From Gammaproteobacteria bacterium (lineage in GTDB: Bacteria > Pseudomonadota > Gammaproteobacteria > Pseudomonadales > Pseudohongiellaceae), in the NCBI GenBank assembly GCA_002730035.1, contig PBYU01000011.1:5621-69620 (forward strand): a stretch of 64,000 nucleotides of DNA. Reading direction: 5' to 3'. The notes beneath the pieces were generated by a model. It ran no database searches. It was not told the origin of the DNA and saw only the letters and a program-made list of their open reading frames with translations. Position 1 is the stretch's first letter, and the number at the start of each line of letters is the position of its first letter. Below, piece after piece: positions 54,058 to 62,226 of the stretch. The position numbers were made by a program, and so were the translations under genes.

Positions 54058-56196
54058 TTAATCCGGTAGTGCGAACACCCAGAGTGTGGCACCGGAGGGA
54101 GGAAGATTGATCTGTGCTGCAGTGCGCATGGTTCGAGTGTGGATCCCCCCGGAATTAGTCGCCACGGCAAGGTATTGTTTGCCATCGACGCGATAAGTGA
54201 CCGGGTATGAATTCAGGGCATTGTCCAATCGCCTTTGCCACAGGACTTCGCCACTGTCCTGGTCCAACGCCTTGATCCAGCGATCCACCGATCCTATAAA
54301 CAACAATCCCGAGTCGGTAGTCAGATTTGCCGCGGCCTGCGGCGCTGCCTGACGTGCCGTCCACACCACTTGCCGCGTTTGTAGATTGACAGCCTTGATG
54401 ACGCCAAAGCTGCCATCGGTGGAACTATCCGGATATTTCTGCCAGCGCTCGCCGCTGTCGTCATCCAGGCAGGTATCCGAGATTGGGATAAACAGTATTC
54501 CTGTGGCGGGGTTATACGATGTCGATTGCATATTTCTGGCACCCAGCCAGTCTGGACAGATGCCCGGCAGGGAGTATTCGCTCAAGACATCATCCAGAGC
54601 CGGAATCGCCCTCGGAAAGAGAGTCTTGTCACCTGTTGCAGGATCGATCTCCGCCACTACGTTTTGCATGTCCAAATCGAATGAGAACAGATATTCACCA
54701 GTTGCCGCATCCATCGCTTCGAAGATCGCCAGCTTGCCGCCGGTCACTACTACCTTGCGAGTGATGCCATTAACCGGCATTTCGATAATCTGCCTTTCAT
54801 AGGCCCAGTCATGATCAAGTTGATCATTTCGAGCATGCTGGTAGTGCCAGACTAATTCACCGGTGTCGGCATTCAGTGCCACGGTGCTATTGGTGTAGAG
54901 GGCATCGTTATTGTTATTCGTATCATCAGGACCCAATCGCAGGCGCTGGGTATCGTAAGTGGGGGCAGGGCCAAAATAGACCAGATTCAGCTCAGGGTCG
55001 AAGCTACCGGGAATCCATATCGAGCCGCCGGTGCGCTGTTCCAGCGGCAGATCATTCCAGGTGTTCCCTCCCGACTCTCCGGGTCTGGCGATCGTATAGA
55101 AGCGCCAGATTTCTTCACCGCTTTGCATGTCGACGGCGAAGATAAAATCGCCCCCTTCCACCGCCTGGCGACCGGTCAGGCCGATAATGGCTTTGCCATT
55201 GGCGATGATTGGCGCACTCTTGAACCAGTGACCGTCTTCGTCACCGATGTCGACATCGAGGTCCCAGGCTATCTGGCCGGTCTTGACGTACAGTGCAATA
55301 AGATGAATATCGGAGGTCGGAATAAGGATCTTATCATCGTAAATGGCAACACCTTTTTTCGAATCGGGCGGAACTTCACCATCTAATTCTCTCTCAAAGC
55401 TCCATAACAAATCACCTGTGGTCGCGTCGATCGCTTGTAATACATCCCCGAAGCTGTAGGCAAACAACACCCCGTCGTGAACCAGGGGTGCCATCATGTT
55501 GGCACCGGCAGGCAATGACCAACTCCAAGCGAGTTGCAGGTCAGCGACATTGTTCCTGGTAATCTGGCTGAGCGGGCTATGACCGAGACTGTCGCTGGTG
55601 CGACGCCAGTGTAGCCAGTCATCGGCGGGAGGATCCAATAACATTGCATCTGTGACCGGGCTGATTCTCTGCAGGCGGCTGGATTGTACTAAGGGTCCGT
55701 TGCTGTTGTAGCGCAGCGGTGTGGCAGTGGCAGTGGCCGTGTCCTGTGCTCCCAGTTGCTGTTTCGGAATTACCAGGGTACTCAGCGATGCCAAGTCTTC
55801 AGGCAGTGGAATTGCACCGGAATCGAGACCATTCTGTTGCAGTATGTAGGCGAGAATCTGAGTATTAACGGATTGACTCAGCGAGTCTTCAGCCCCGGGT
55901 GGCATACGCCGGATATCGAGTGCCAATTGGTCCGTTGTTGTGTCACCCCAGCGATCGGCGAAGTAGCTACCACCCAGGCTGGGCACCAGAGCAAATCCCT
56001 CCAGATTAAAACCGTGACATTCCGCACAGTGCTCCTGGTAGCCCGATTCGCCCTGTGTTGCCTGGGCTGCTGTATAGGACACCGCGGTTTCCTCATCCTG
56101 AGCCGCGTGCGTCGACGAGAGCGCCAGACTCAGGCAGACAAGGATAGTGCCTGCAGTGGCTACTCTCATGGAGATCATCCTGGAGTTTGTTATCAT
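54058..56196 (-). CDS. Quinoprotein with N-terminal cytochrome c domain
   Basis: A 712-residue exported protein from ATG 56196, which has GGGGAG upstream; the frame continues to 56238 without a better start. A signal peptide (ATAGTILVCLSLALSSTHA) is followed by a haem c site CAECHG (57-62) with distal Met in RRMPPGAEDSL. Then comes an eight-bladed PQQ-type propeller: VLQAIDATTGDLLWSFER, GEEIWRFYT, GELVWHYQH and GEVLWQRR W-motifs. In most quinohaemoprotein dehydrogenases the cytochrome is C-terminal; here it is first. It probably oxidises an alcohol or sugar in the periplasm. The catalytic Asp and adjacent Cys pair were not identified. Confidence 0.87.
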   Translation of the reverse strand: MITNSRMISMRVATAGTILVCLSLALSSTHAAQDEETAVSYTAAQATQGESGYQEHCAECHGFNLEGFALVPSLGGSYFADRWGDTTTDQLALDIRRMPPGAEDSLSQSVNTQILAYILQQNGLDSGAIPLPEDLASLSTLVIPKQQLGAQDTATATATPLRYNSNGPLVQSSRLQRISPVTDAMLLDPPADDWLHWRRTSDSLGHSPLSQITRNNVADLQLAWSWSLPAGANMMAPLVHDGVLFAYSFGDVLQAIDATTGDLLWSFERELDGEVPPDSKKGVAIYDDKILIPTSDIHLIALYVKTGQIAWDLDVDIGDEDGHWFKSAPIIANGKAIIGLTGRQAVEGGDFIFAVDMQSGEEIWRFYTIARPGESGGNTWNDLPLEQRTGGSIWIPGSFDPELNLVYFGPAPTYDTQRLRLGPDDTNNNNDALYTNSTVALNADTGELVWHYQHARNDQLDHDWAYERQIIEMPVNGITRKVVVTGGKLAIFEAMDAATGEYLFSFDLDMQNVVAEIDPATGDKTLFPRAIPALDDVLSEYSLPGICPDWLGARNMQSTSYNPATGILFIPISDTCLDDDSGERWQKYPDSSTDGSFGVIKAVNLQTRQVVWTARQAAPQAAANLTTDSGLLFIGSVDRWIKALDQDSGEVLWQRRLDNALNSYPVTYRVDGKQYLAVATNSGGIHTRTMRTAAQINLPPSGATLWVFALPD

Positions 56197-56724
56197 TTTT
56201 CTCCCCTGCGTTAGATTAGTTCCCGCCAAGATCGGCATTGCTTATCGAACATTTGTCACTTTACAGGCCGGGATTGCGGAATGGAACAAGCTATTTCCGG
56301 TGTAGCACTGCTATCTGTTGCCGACCGTGCACTCTGACTCACCTTCAACATGGTGACATGACTGATAAAGAGTGCCTGACTCAGCTTCGTTCAGTTCATT
56401 CAGATTCAGTTCAGCCGCACTTCACTAGTCTCTTGGCATTGGCGGAAGCGCCACTTAACAGGCATACCTCGCAAAACCCACACTCAATTGCTCTGTTTAA
56501 GTCTGGCATAGGTTTACCGTAAATCCTCACTCAACTACTTGGCGGATAGGGAGTGAGGATTTTTTATGGAAGCAGATTATTGACCGATTCCTAGGCCGGG
56601 ATCGTCCGGCCGGTTCCCTCCATGGGCTGGCTGTATTAAAGTCACTATTGATCAAATCTAAATCTTTGATAAGATTCAGTTTTTGCAATATTGCGATTAG
56701 CAGTTCCGACTATAGCAGGACCCA
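56197..56724. other. Intergenic region with orphan terminator; small-RNA candidate
   Basis: 528 bases between divergent genes. It has no convincing coding frame. It holds CAGTTCA/TTCAG direct repeats near 56388-56413, a strong plus-strand terminator at 56521-56565 that no annotated gene explains, and a dyad AATCTT-TGAT-AAGATT at 56661-56676 upstream of the DUF4105 gene. Confidence 0.5.
56521..56565 (+). terminator. Strong rho-independent terminator without an upstream gene
   Basis: A perfect 12-bp stem AAATCCTCACTC (56521-56532) with GAGTGAGGATTT (56551-56562), an 18-base loop and a run of six T from 56560. The nearest upstream plus-strand gene ends at 53985 and has its own terminator, so an unannotated transcript probably ends here. 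Confidence 0.7.
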
Positions 56725-58101
56725 ATGATTCCCAGCAGGCACACGCTAATATTACAGACGCTGCAAGGATTTGCCCGTTACTGCTTGCCGTCGCTACTGA
56801 TAATCCTGACCTCAATTGCTGCCCAGGCACAAACCGTTAACGAAGAACTGCAACAGGTAGCCGTGCCCAATGATATGCGTGGTGTGCATTTCTATCTCCT
56901 TACCATCGATGTGGGAGATAGGGTGTGGGATAACTTTGGCCATACAGCGCTGCGTGTCCACGATGAAACCACCAACACCGATACGGTATTTAACTGGGGA
57001 GGATTCGATATGAGTGAGGGGGTGATGTCCTTTTCCTGGAATTTTTTCAAGGGAATCATGGATTATCGTCTGGGCACAAATTCTCCTTCCGCAGAGTTCG
57101 CCATGTATCGGTCTCAGGAGCGCACGGTTTGGCAGGACAAGATCAATCTCACCAATCCTCAGAAAGAAATTCTCTATCGGCGGCTTATCTGGAACCTGGA
57201 GCCGGACAATATTGTCTATGCCTATCAGTATTTTTCGGACAATTGTACAACCAAGGTGCGGGATTATCTCGATGAGGCACTAGCAGGGAAAATTTCACAG
57301 CAATACACTTCAGTCACCGATGAGACGTTTCGAGACCAGGTGCAATCCCACTACGAGTCGGTGTCACTGATTGGATTCTCTTTAGATGTGCTGATGAATA
57401 GCAATATCGACCGCTTTGTCTCCGAGTGGGAGGAACTGTATTTGCCGCTCCGATTCAGAGAACGATTGTTAGAGTTAAAATCTGACGTGGCTGAAAATGG
57501 GGGGCAGCTGATGCTGCTATCTGATTCTCAGATCATCATAGAGTTTGCCGCACCAACCATTGAAACTGACGGCTATCGCGTAGCGTCGTTGATACTGGTA
57601 TTGCCAGTCATCCTGTTAACGCTGATGCTGAAGCGAATACCTCAATCCTACTACGCTACTCACTCCCGATTTGGCCTGAAAGCAGCTGCAATCAATTTCA
57701 GAATACTTGGACTGCTTGCGTTGCTTACGGCAGTTTTCAGCGGCATCTACGGAATGCTTATGCTGGGCAGCTGGTTTGTTTCTGACCATGTCGATACCCA
57801 TCACAATATCAACCTGTTGTTGTTCTGGCCCACTGACCTGCTGGGTATTCTGGTTGGCTTACGCTGGATAATTCTGTGCCGACCCTGGCCGATGACGCAC
57901 AACAGCGCGCCGTTTATAAACTACTATCTGTTAGCTCATCTTATCGCTATGCTGGCCTATGCCAGCATAGCGATATTCGGGTTGAGCCAGCAATCCATTA
58001 GCGATTTGGCACTTTACGTCGTACCGGGATTTGCACTGTTTACCGTGTTTATTTGGGTAGTGGGGTTCCAGCCTGCCAAACCCAGGAATATGTTTTTTTA
58101 G
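56725..58101 (+). CDS. DUF4105 (Lnb N-terminal domain) membrane protein
   Basis: A 458-residue protein. A signal peptide or anchor (LPSLLIILTSIAAQAQ) is followed by a periplasmic DUF4105 domain (about 50-230) with VWDNFGHTALRVHDE, TVFNWGGFDMSEG and YFSDNCTTKVRDYLDEAL; the His and Cys in these motifs look like a papain-type NlpC/P60-related pair. About four or five membrane helices follow (from residue 290). The Lnb family name comes from lacto-N-biosidase, but activity in bacteria of this group is unknown. Confidence 0.85.
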   Translation: MIPSRHTLILQTLQGFARYCLPSLLIILTSIAAQAQTVNEELQQVAVPNDMRGVHFYLLTIDVGDRVWDNFGHTALRVHDETTNTDTVFNWGGFDMSEGVMSFSWNFFKGIMDYRLGTNSPSAEFAMYRSQERTVWQDKINLTNPQKEILYRRLIWNLEPDNIVYAYQYFSDNCTTKVRDYLDEALAGKISQQYTSVTDETFRDQVQSHYESVSLIGFSLDVLMNSNIDRFVSEWEELYLPLRFRERLLELKSDVAENGGQLMLLSDSQIIIEFAAPTIETDGYRVASLILVLPVILLTLMLKRIPQSYYATHSRFGLKAAAINFRILGLLALLTAVFSGIYGMLMLGSWFVSDHVDTHHNINLLLFWPTDLLGILVGLRWIILCRPWPMTHNSAPFINYYLLAHLIAMLAYASIAIFGLSQQSISDLALYVVPGFALFTVFIWVVGFQPAKPRNMFF

Positions 58102-58111
58102 AGGTGGGATG

Positions 58112-58140
58112 AAAAAAGGCCGAACACTCAGGCTCGGCTT
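58112..58140 (-). terminator. Terminator of pal (minus strand), possibly bidirectional
   Basis: GCCGA (58119-58123) pairs with TCGGC (58134-58138). On the minus strand the stem is followed by CTTTTTT, placing a good terminator just after the pal stop. On the plus strand it also follows the DUF4105 gene, with a weaker T-tract. Confidence 0.7.
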
Positions 58141-58163
58141 AATCTTCCTAAACTGGAAAATAA

Positions 58164-58703
58164 TCAGTCGACAATTTCGACCCGGCGATTGCGTTGGTAT
58201 GCAGCCTCGGTGGTAGCACGATCGGCAGGTTGTTCTTCTCCATAACTTACCGTTTCAATCTGATTACGTGCGGCTCCGTTAACAATCAAGTAGTTGAGAA
58301 TGGCATTACCACGACGCTCACCCAATGCCAGGTTGTATTCGCGAGTGCCTCGCTCGTCAGCGTGGCCTTCCAGGCGAATGCGCTTACCGGGATTCGAAGC
58401 AAGATCGCGGGCATGATATGTCAGCACGTCACGATCGGCGGGTCGAAACTCTGCTACGTCAAAATCGAAGTAGAAAACCTTGGTTGCCAGCGCCGAGCGC
58501 ACCATACGCTCTTCAGCCGCCGCCGCGCGTCTCCTCGCCTCTTCTTCCAATTCCTGTGCACGACGGGTGGTAGCATCAACACCAGATTCGCCAGTTTCCG
58601 CAACTTCGCTGGTAACAGCCTCTTCGCTGCTGGAACTGCAGGCGACTATGCCGCTGAAGGCAAAAAGAATTAAGGCCAATCTTATTAGTTGATTTATTTT
58701 CAT
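58164..58703 (-). CDS. pal: Peptidoglycan-associated lipoprotein Pal (OmpA family)
   Basis: A 179-residue protein from ATG 58703 with AGGAG upstream; the longer frame to 58808 is not needed. Lipobox GIVAC (Cys22) is followed by an Ala/Glu/Arg-rich helical linker (RAQELEEEARRRAAAAEERM) and a C-terminal OmpA-like peptidoglycan-binding domain: VFYFDFDVAEFRP, LEGHADERGTREYNLALGER and RNRRVEIVD. GHADERGTREYN is the Pal signature. Pal usually sits in tolQRAB-pal-cpoB, but no tol gene is adjacent here, so this may be a second Pal-like protein. Confidence 0.9.
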   Translation of the reverse strand: MKINQLIRLALILFAFSGIVACSSSSEEAVTSEVAETGESGVDATTRRAQELEEEARRRAAAAEERMVRSALATKVFYFDFDVAEFRPADRDVLTYHARDLASNPGKRIRLEGHADERGTREYNLALGERRGNAILNYLIVNGAARNQIETVSYGEEQPADRATTEAAYQRNRRVEIVD

Positions 58704-58920
58704 GGCAGCTCCTACAAGTTCAAACGGTACTTTTCTGTGAGAAATACTGTACAAACTATCGACCAAAATTATTCGAAAATACAGTATCTTAAATCGAGAC
58801 CGAAGCATACCCCATTTAATTGGCTAAATCCATTGAGGCAACTCAAATCAAACCACTTTAAATTCCAGTGGGTTTCATGGAAAGCCCCGATATTTCTGCG
58901 TTTCCAGCGGGGGGTGTTTT

Positions 58921-58936
58921 TCGAGCAATTGCTCGA
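58921..58936. promoter_or_regulatory. Perfect 16-base palindrome, candidate operator
   Basis: TCGAGCAATTGCTCGA is fully palindromic and flanked by T-runs on both sides. It lies 36 bases upstream of the -35 candidate of the acyl-CoA dehydrogenase operon. A repressor or activator site is likely; an attenuator hairpin (6-bp stem, AATT loop, then TTTT) is the alternative. Confidence 0.5.
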
Positions 58937-58971
58937 TTTTTGGTTATCAAAGCACCCCAGAGATGCTAATC

Positions 58972-58999
58972 TTTGCTCTCTTTTGAATTCACTTATAAG
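58972..58999 (+). promoter_or_regulatory. Promoter candidate for the acyl-CoA dehydrogenase operon
   Basis: TTTGCT (58972-58977) and TATAAG (58994-58999) are 16 bases apart. The predicted start near 59006 gives a leader of about 85 bases. Confidence 0.45.
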
Positions 59000-59089
59000 A
59001 CACTTTTACCCAGCCCACTCCCGTAAGAAGAGAGGCTCGGTGCCGCCGGTCTTGCCCAGCTTGGGCTACACCTTCCAAGGAGAGAACTC

Positions 59090-60289
59090 GTGAATGCTGA
59101 TTTTACTACTGAAGAACTGGCGTTTCAGGATGAAGTCCGCGATTTCCTGGAAAGTGAATTTCCAGCGGAATTCAGAGCGAAAATCGATGCCAGCCAACGC
59201 CTGAGTAAGGACGAGATTGTCCGTTGGCAGAAGATTCTCTACCAGAAAGGCTGGGCGGCTCCAAGCTGGCCAGAGGAACATGGCGGTACCGGTTGGACGC
59301 AGATTCAACGTCACATCTTTGCTACGGAAATGGGATTGATAGGCGCACCCGAACCGGTACCATTCGGCATGAAGATGGTGGCACCGGTCGTCATGGCCTA
59401 CGGAAGCGATGAGCAGAAGCAGCGGTTTTTGCCCGATATTCTTAGCAGCAATGTGTGGTGGTGTCAGGGATATTCCGAACCCAACGCCGGGTCGGACCTG
59501 GCGTCTCTGAAAACTACAGCAATGAGAGATGGGGATGAGTACATCGTCAACGGCGCCAAGACCTGGAATACCTACGGACAATACGCAGACTGGATATTCT
59601 GTCTGGTAAGAACCGATAACACCGTGAAGAAGCAGGAAGGAATCAGCTTTCTGTTAATCGATATGAAGTCGCCGGGTATCACACTAAAACCCATCGTACT
59701 GCTAGATGGCCATGCCGAAGTCAATGAAGTATTTTTCGATGATGTGTCAGTTCCAGTTGGGAACCTGATCGGTGAAGAAAACAAGGGCTGGACCTATGCC
59801 AAGCTACTGCTTACCCATGAGCGTTCCAATATCGCCGGTGTACCACGCGGCAAACGTCGGCTGCGCGCTCTGAAACGAATAGCAAAAGATACCGATGATG
59901 GTTTTGGTGGCAATATGCTGGGCAATGCCAGTTTCAGGAATAAGCTCGCCGATATTGAAATCCAGTTGCAAGCCCTGGAATACTCCGAACTGCGAACACT
60001 GGCGGCACTGAGTGTCGGCAAGGCTCCAGGACCTGAATCATCGATACTCAAGGTAGTCGGGACGGAGCTGGCCCAGGAGTTGGATGAGCTATTTGTAGAT
60101 CTGGCCGGCTACCACTGTCTGCCGTTTGTGCCGGAACAATTCGAAGACGGATTCCAGGGAGCACAGCTGGGTCCGGGCAATTCTGCTGCTGCCGCGCTAA
60201 CTTACTTCAATAACAGGAAGCTCTCCATCTTCGGAGGCTCTAACGAGATTCAACGCAATATTATTTCCAAACATGTACTGGGACTATAA
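59090..60289 (+). CDS. Acyl-CoA dehydrogenase, first subunit-like
   Basis: A 399-residue flavoprotein. GTG start at 59090 with AAGGAG 6 bases upstream. The N-terminal helical domain (KGWAAPSWPEEHGGTGW), central beta domain (CQGYSEPNAGSDLASLKTTA, WNTYGQYADWIFCLVRT) and C-terminal helical domain ending GGSNEIQRNIISKHVLGL are all present. It belongs to the long FadE-like branch often encoded beside a second, diverged ACAD. First gene of a five-gene operon with short gaps. Confidence 0.93.
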   Translation: MNADFTTEELAFQDEVRDFLESEFPAEFRAKIDASQRLSKDEIVRWQKILYQKGWAAPSWPEEHGGTGWTQIQRHIFATEMGLIGAPEPVPFGMKMVAPVVMAYGSDEQKQRFLPDILSSNVWWCQGYSEPNAGSDLASLKTTAMRDGDEYIVNGAKTWNTYGQYADWIFCLVRTDNTVKKQEGISFLLIDMKSPGITLKPIVLLDGHAEVNEVFFDDVSVPVGNLIGEENKGWTYAKLLLTHERSNIAGVPRGKRRLRALKRIAKDTDDGFGGNMLGNASFRNKLADIEIQLQALEYSELRTLAALSVGKAPGPESSILKVVGTELAQELDELFVDLAGYHCLPFVPEQFEDGFQGAQLGPGNSAAAALTYFNNRKLSIFGGSNEIQRNIISKHVLGL

Positions 60290-60337
60290 GCAGTAAAGCT
60301 TCCCGGGCATCGATGACTTTATTCAAGAGGTAGAATA

Positions 60338-61471
60338 GTGGATTTTTCGTACACCGAAGAACAACAGATGCTTCAGGATAGCGTGCAGAAGTTTGTTCAG
60401 AATAGTTATGACTTCGACACCCGCAATACAATCATTGCCAGTGATGATGGATACAGCCTCGAGAACTGGCAACTATTTGCTGAATTGGGCTGGTTGACGG
60501 TTCCCTTCAGTGAAGCAGATGGAGGTTTCGGTGGATCCGCAGTCGATCTCATTGTCATGATGGAAGCATTTGGCAAGGCCAACCTGGTGGAGCCATTCAC
60601 GCCGACCGCCATCTTGGGAGGGGGACTGGTGGCCGCATTGGGAACAGATGCTCAGAAGGCGGAATTACTGCCTCGAGTGATGGACGGTAGCCTGCAGCTG
60701 GCCTGTGCCTATGCCGAAAGCACGAGTCGCTTTAATCTGGCCAGCGTAAGTACCAGCGCAGAATCCGATGCCGATAGGTTGGTGATAAACGGCAGCAAGG
60801 TTGCAGTACTGAACGGCCCCAGCGCCGACAAATTGCTGGTTGTCGCCCGGGAATCAGGCGCAACTACAGATCGCTCTGGTATCTCGGTATTTCTGGTGGA
60901 CAGCGAATCTGAGGGAGTATCAGTACAAGCCTATACGAATGTCGATGGCAAGAGAGCAGCCCGGATCAGTTTCGATTGCGTCGCTGTACCGGTGGCGCAG
61001 CGGCTGGGTGAAGCCGGTGGTGCGTTAGTCGCCCTGCAAGCAGTCATTGATCGAGCTATTGTGGCGACGAGTGCCGAAGCAGTCGGGGCGCTGGAGGCTC
61101 TGCTGCAGAAAACTGTGGAATACAGCAAGATACGCAAGCAATTCGGTACTGCAATCGGTACCTTCCAGGCATTACAACATCGCATGGCGGATATGTTTAT
61201 CGAATGTCAGTTGGCACGATCTATCGTGATCATGGCAGCCATGAAGCTGGGCAGTAGCGAGAGCGAGCTTGAAAAAACCAAATCTGTGTCAGCAGCAAAA
61301 AGCCGTGTCGGCAGGGCGATTGAGAAAGTTAGCCAGGAGGCTATCCAGATCCACGGTGGCATTGGCATGACCGAAGAGCTGGATGTCGGACATCTGTTCA
61401 AGCGGGTCACGGCTATCGATGTCATGTTTGGCAACGCTGACTATCACACCGAACGCTTCGCTTCGCTTTAG
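60338..61471 (+). CDS. Acyl-CoA dehydrogenase, second subunit-like
   Basis: A 377-residue acyl-CoA dehydrogenase relative with GTG start at 60338. It has the N-terminal domain (FAELGWLTVPFSEADGGFGG), a shortened, less conserved central domain (ACAYAESTSRFNLASVST) and the C-terminal FAD motif QIHGGIGMTEELDVGHLFKR. It differs strongly from the preceding ACAD. In several actinobacterial and proteobacterial systems such pairs form alpha2beta2 enzymes; that is inferred here. The gap to the first gene is 48 bases. Confidence 0.92.
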   Translation: MDFSYTEEQQMLQDSVQKFVQNSYDFDTRNTIIASDDGYSLENWQLFAELGWLTVPFSEADGGFGGSAVDLIVMMEAFGKANLVEPFTPTAILGGGLVAALGTDAQKAELLPRVMDGSLQLACAYAESTSRFNLASVSTSAESDADRLVINGSKVAVLNGPSADKLLVVARESGATTDRSGISVFLVDSESEGVSVQAYTNVDGKRAARISFDCVAVPVAQRLGEAGGALVALQAVIDRAIVATSAEAVGALEALLQKTVEYSKIRKQFGTAIGTFQALQHRMADMFIECQLARSIVIMAAMKLGSSESELEKTKSVSAAKSRVGRAIEKVSQEAIQIHGGIGMTEELDVGHLFKRVTAIDVMFGNADYHTERFASL

Positions 61472-61498
61472 GAATCCTGGTTTTTCCGGTGGACTGTC

Positions 61499-62209
61499 AT
61501 GAGTGAATTAATTGTGGTTCGTCATGGGCAGGCATCTTTCGGTGAAGCTTCCTATGACAAATTGAGTGAGCGGGGTATTGAGCAGGTTCGACTCCTGGCA
61601 CGGCACTGGCAAGACCTGGGCGAGGAGTTTGATTGCATCTATAGTGGTACGCTGCGGCGACAGCAGGAAACTGCCAATGAATTACTGCCTCTGGTCAAAG
61701 GCTGCCCCGATAAACCCCTGCTACATGCCTCGCTGAACGAATACAACAGCAACCCCCTGTTACAAATCTATCTGCGAGACCACTCGGCCGATGAGGGATT
61801 CGATCCTGCCCTGACATGGCCCGTAAATGATCCGCGCCTGTTTCAGCAATTGTTCGAGGCGGCGACTTCAAGGTGGATACGCAATGAGCTGGAACCCGGT
61901 GAGCGGGAGTCGGCGTTCGAGCATTGGTCCAGCTTCAAATCTCGGGTACATGGCGCACTGGATGAGATCATGAGCCAGCATTCAAAGCGTAGCCGGGTGT
62001 TGATCTCCACATCTGGTGGTGTAATCGCCATGGCATTGCAGAGAGTTCTGAATTTTTCGGATGAGCATGTGATCGCTACGAACTGGATGGTGCACAATAG
62101 TTCGGTAACCCGAATCAAGTACGGAAATGGTAAGATTTCACTGACGCAATTTAACGGTCTCTCCCATCTGGAAAAGCAAGGGCTGCAACAGATGGTGACG
62201 TACCGGTAA
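61499..62209 (+). CDS. Histidine phosphatase family protein
   Basis: A 236-residue phosphoglycerate-mutase-like phosphatase. The catalytic motif is VVRHGQASFG, with Arg8 and His9; the second His lies in LISTSGGVIAM, where the usual GGH/HGG His is not obvious. YSGTLRRQQETANELL supplies the second Arg pair. Small-molecule phosphatase or mutase. It sits between acyl-CoA dehydrogenase and kinase genes, 27 and 17 bases away, so it probably acts on a phosphorylated intermediate of the same pathway. Confidence 0.88.
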   Translation: MSELIVVRHGQASFGEASYDKLSERGIEQVRLLARHWQDLGEEFDCIYSGTLRRQQETANELLPLVKGCPDKPLLHASLNEYNSNPLLQIYLRDHSADEGFDPALTWPVNDPRLFQQLFEAATSRWIRNELEPGERESAFEHWSSFKSRVHGALDEIMSQHSKRSRVLISTSGGVIAMALQRVLNFSDEHVIATNWMVHNSSVTRIKYGNGKISLTQFNGLSHLEKQGLQQMVTYR

Positions 62210-62226
62210 CTTCCCAGGAAAATGCT

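Larger units (their letters stand above)
58704..59089. other. Divergent region pal / acyl-CoA dehydrogenase operon
   Basis: 386 bases. Contains a perfect 16-base palindrome at 58921-58936, a promoter candidate at 58972-58999 and a GCCCAGCTTGGGC dyad in the leader (about 59053-59065). No coding frame is convincing. Confidence 0.5.
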
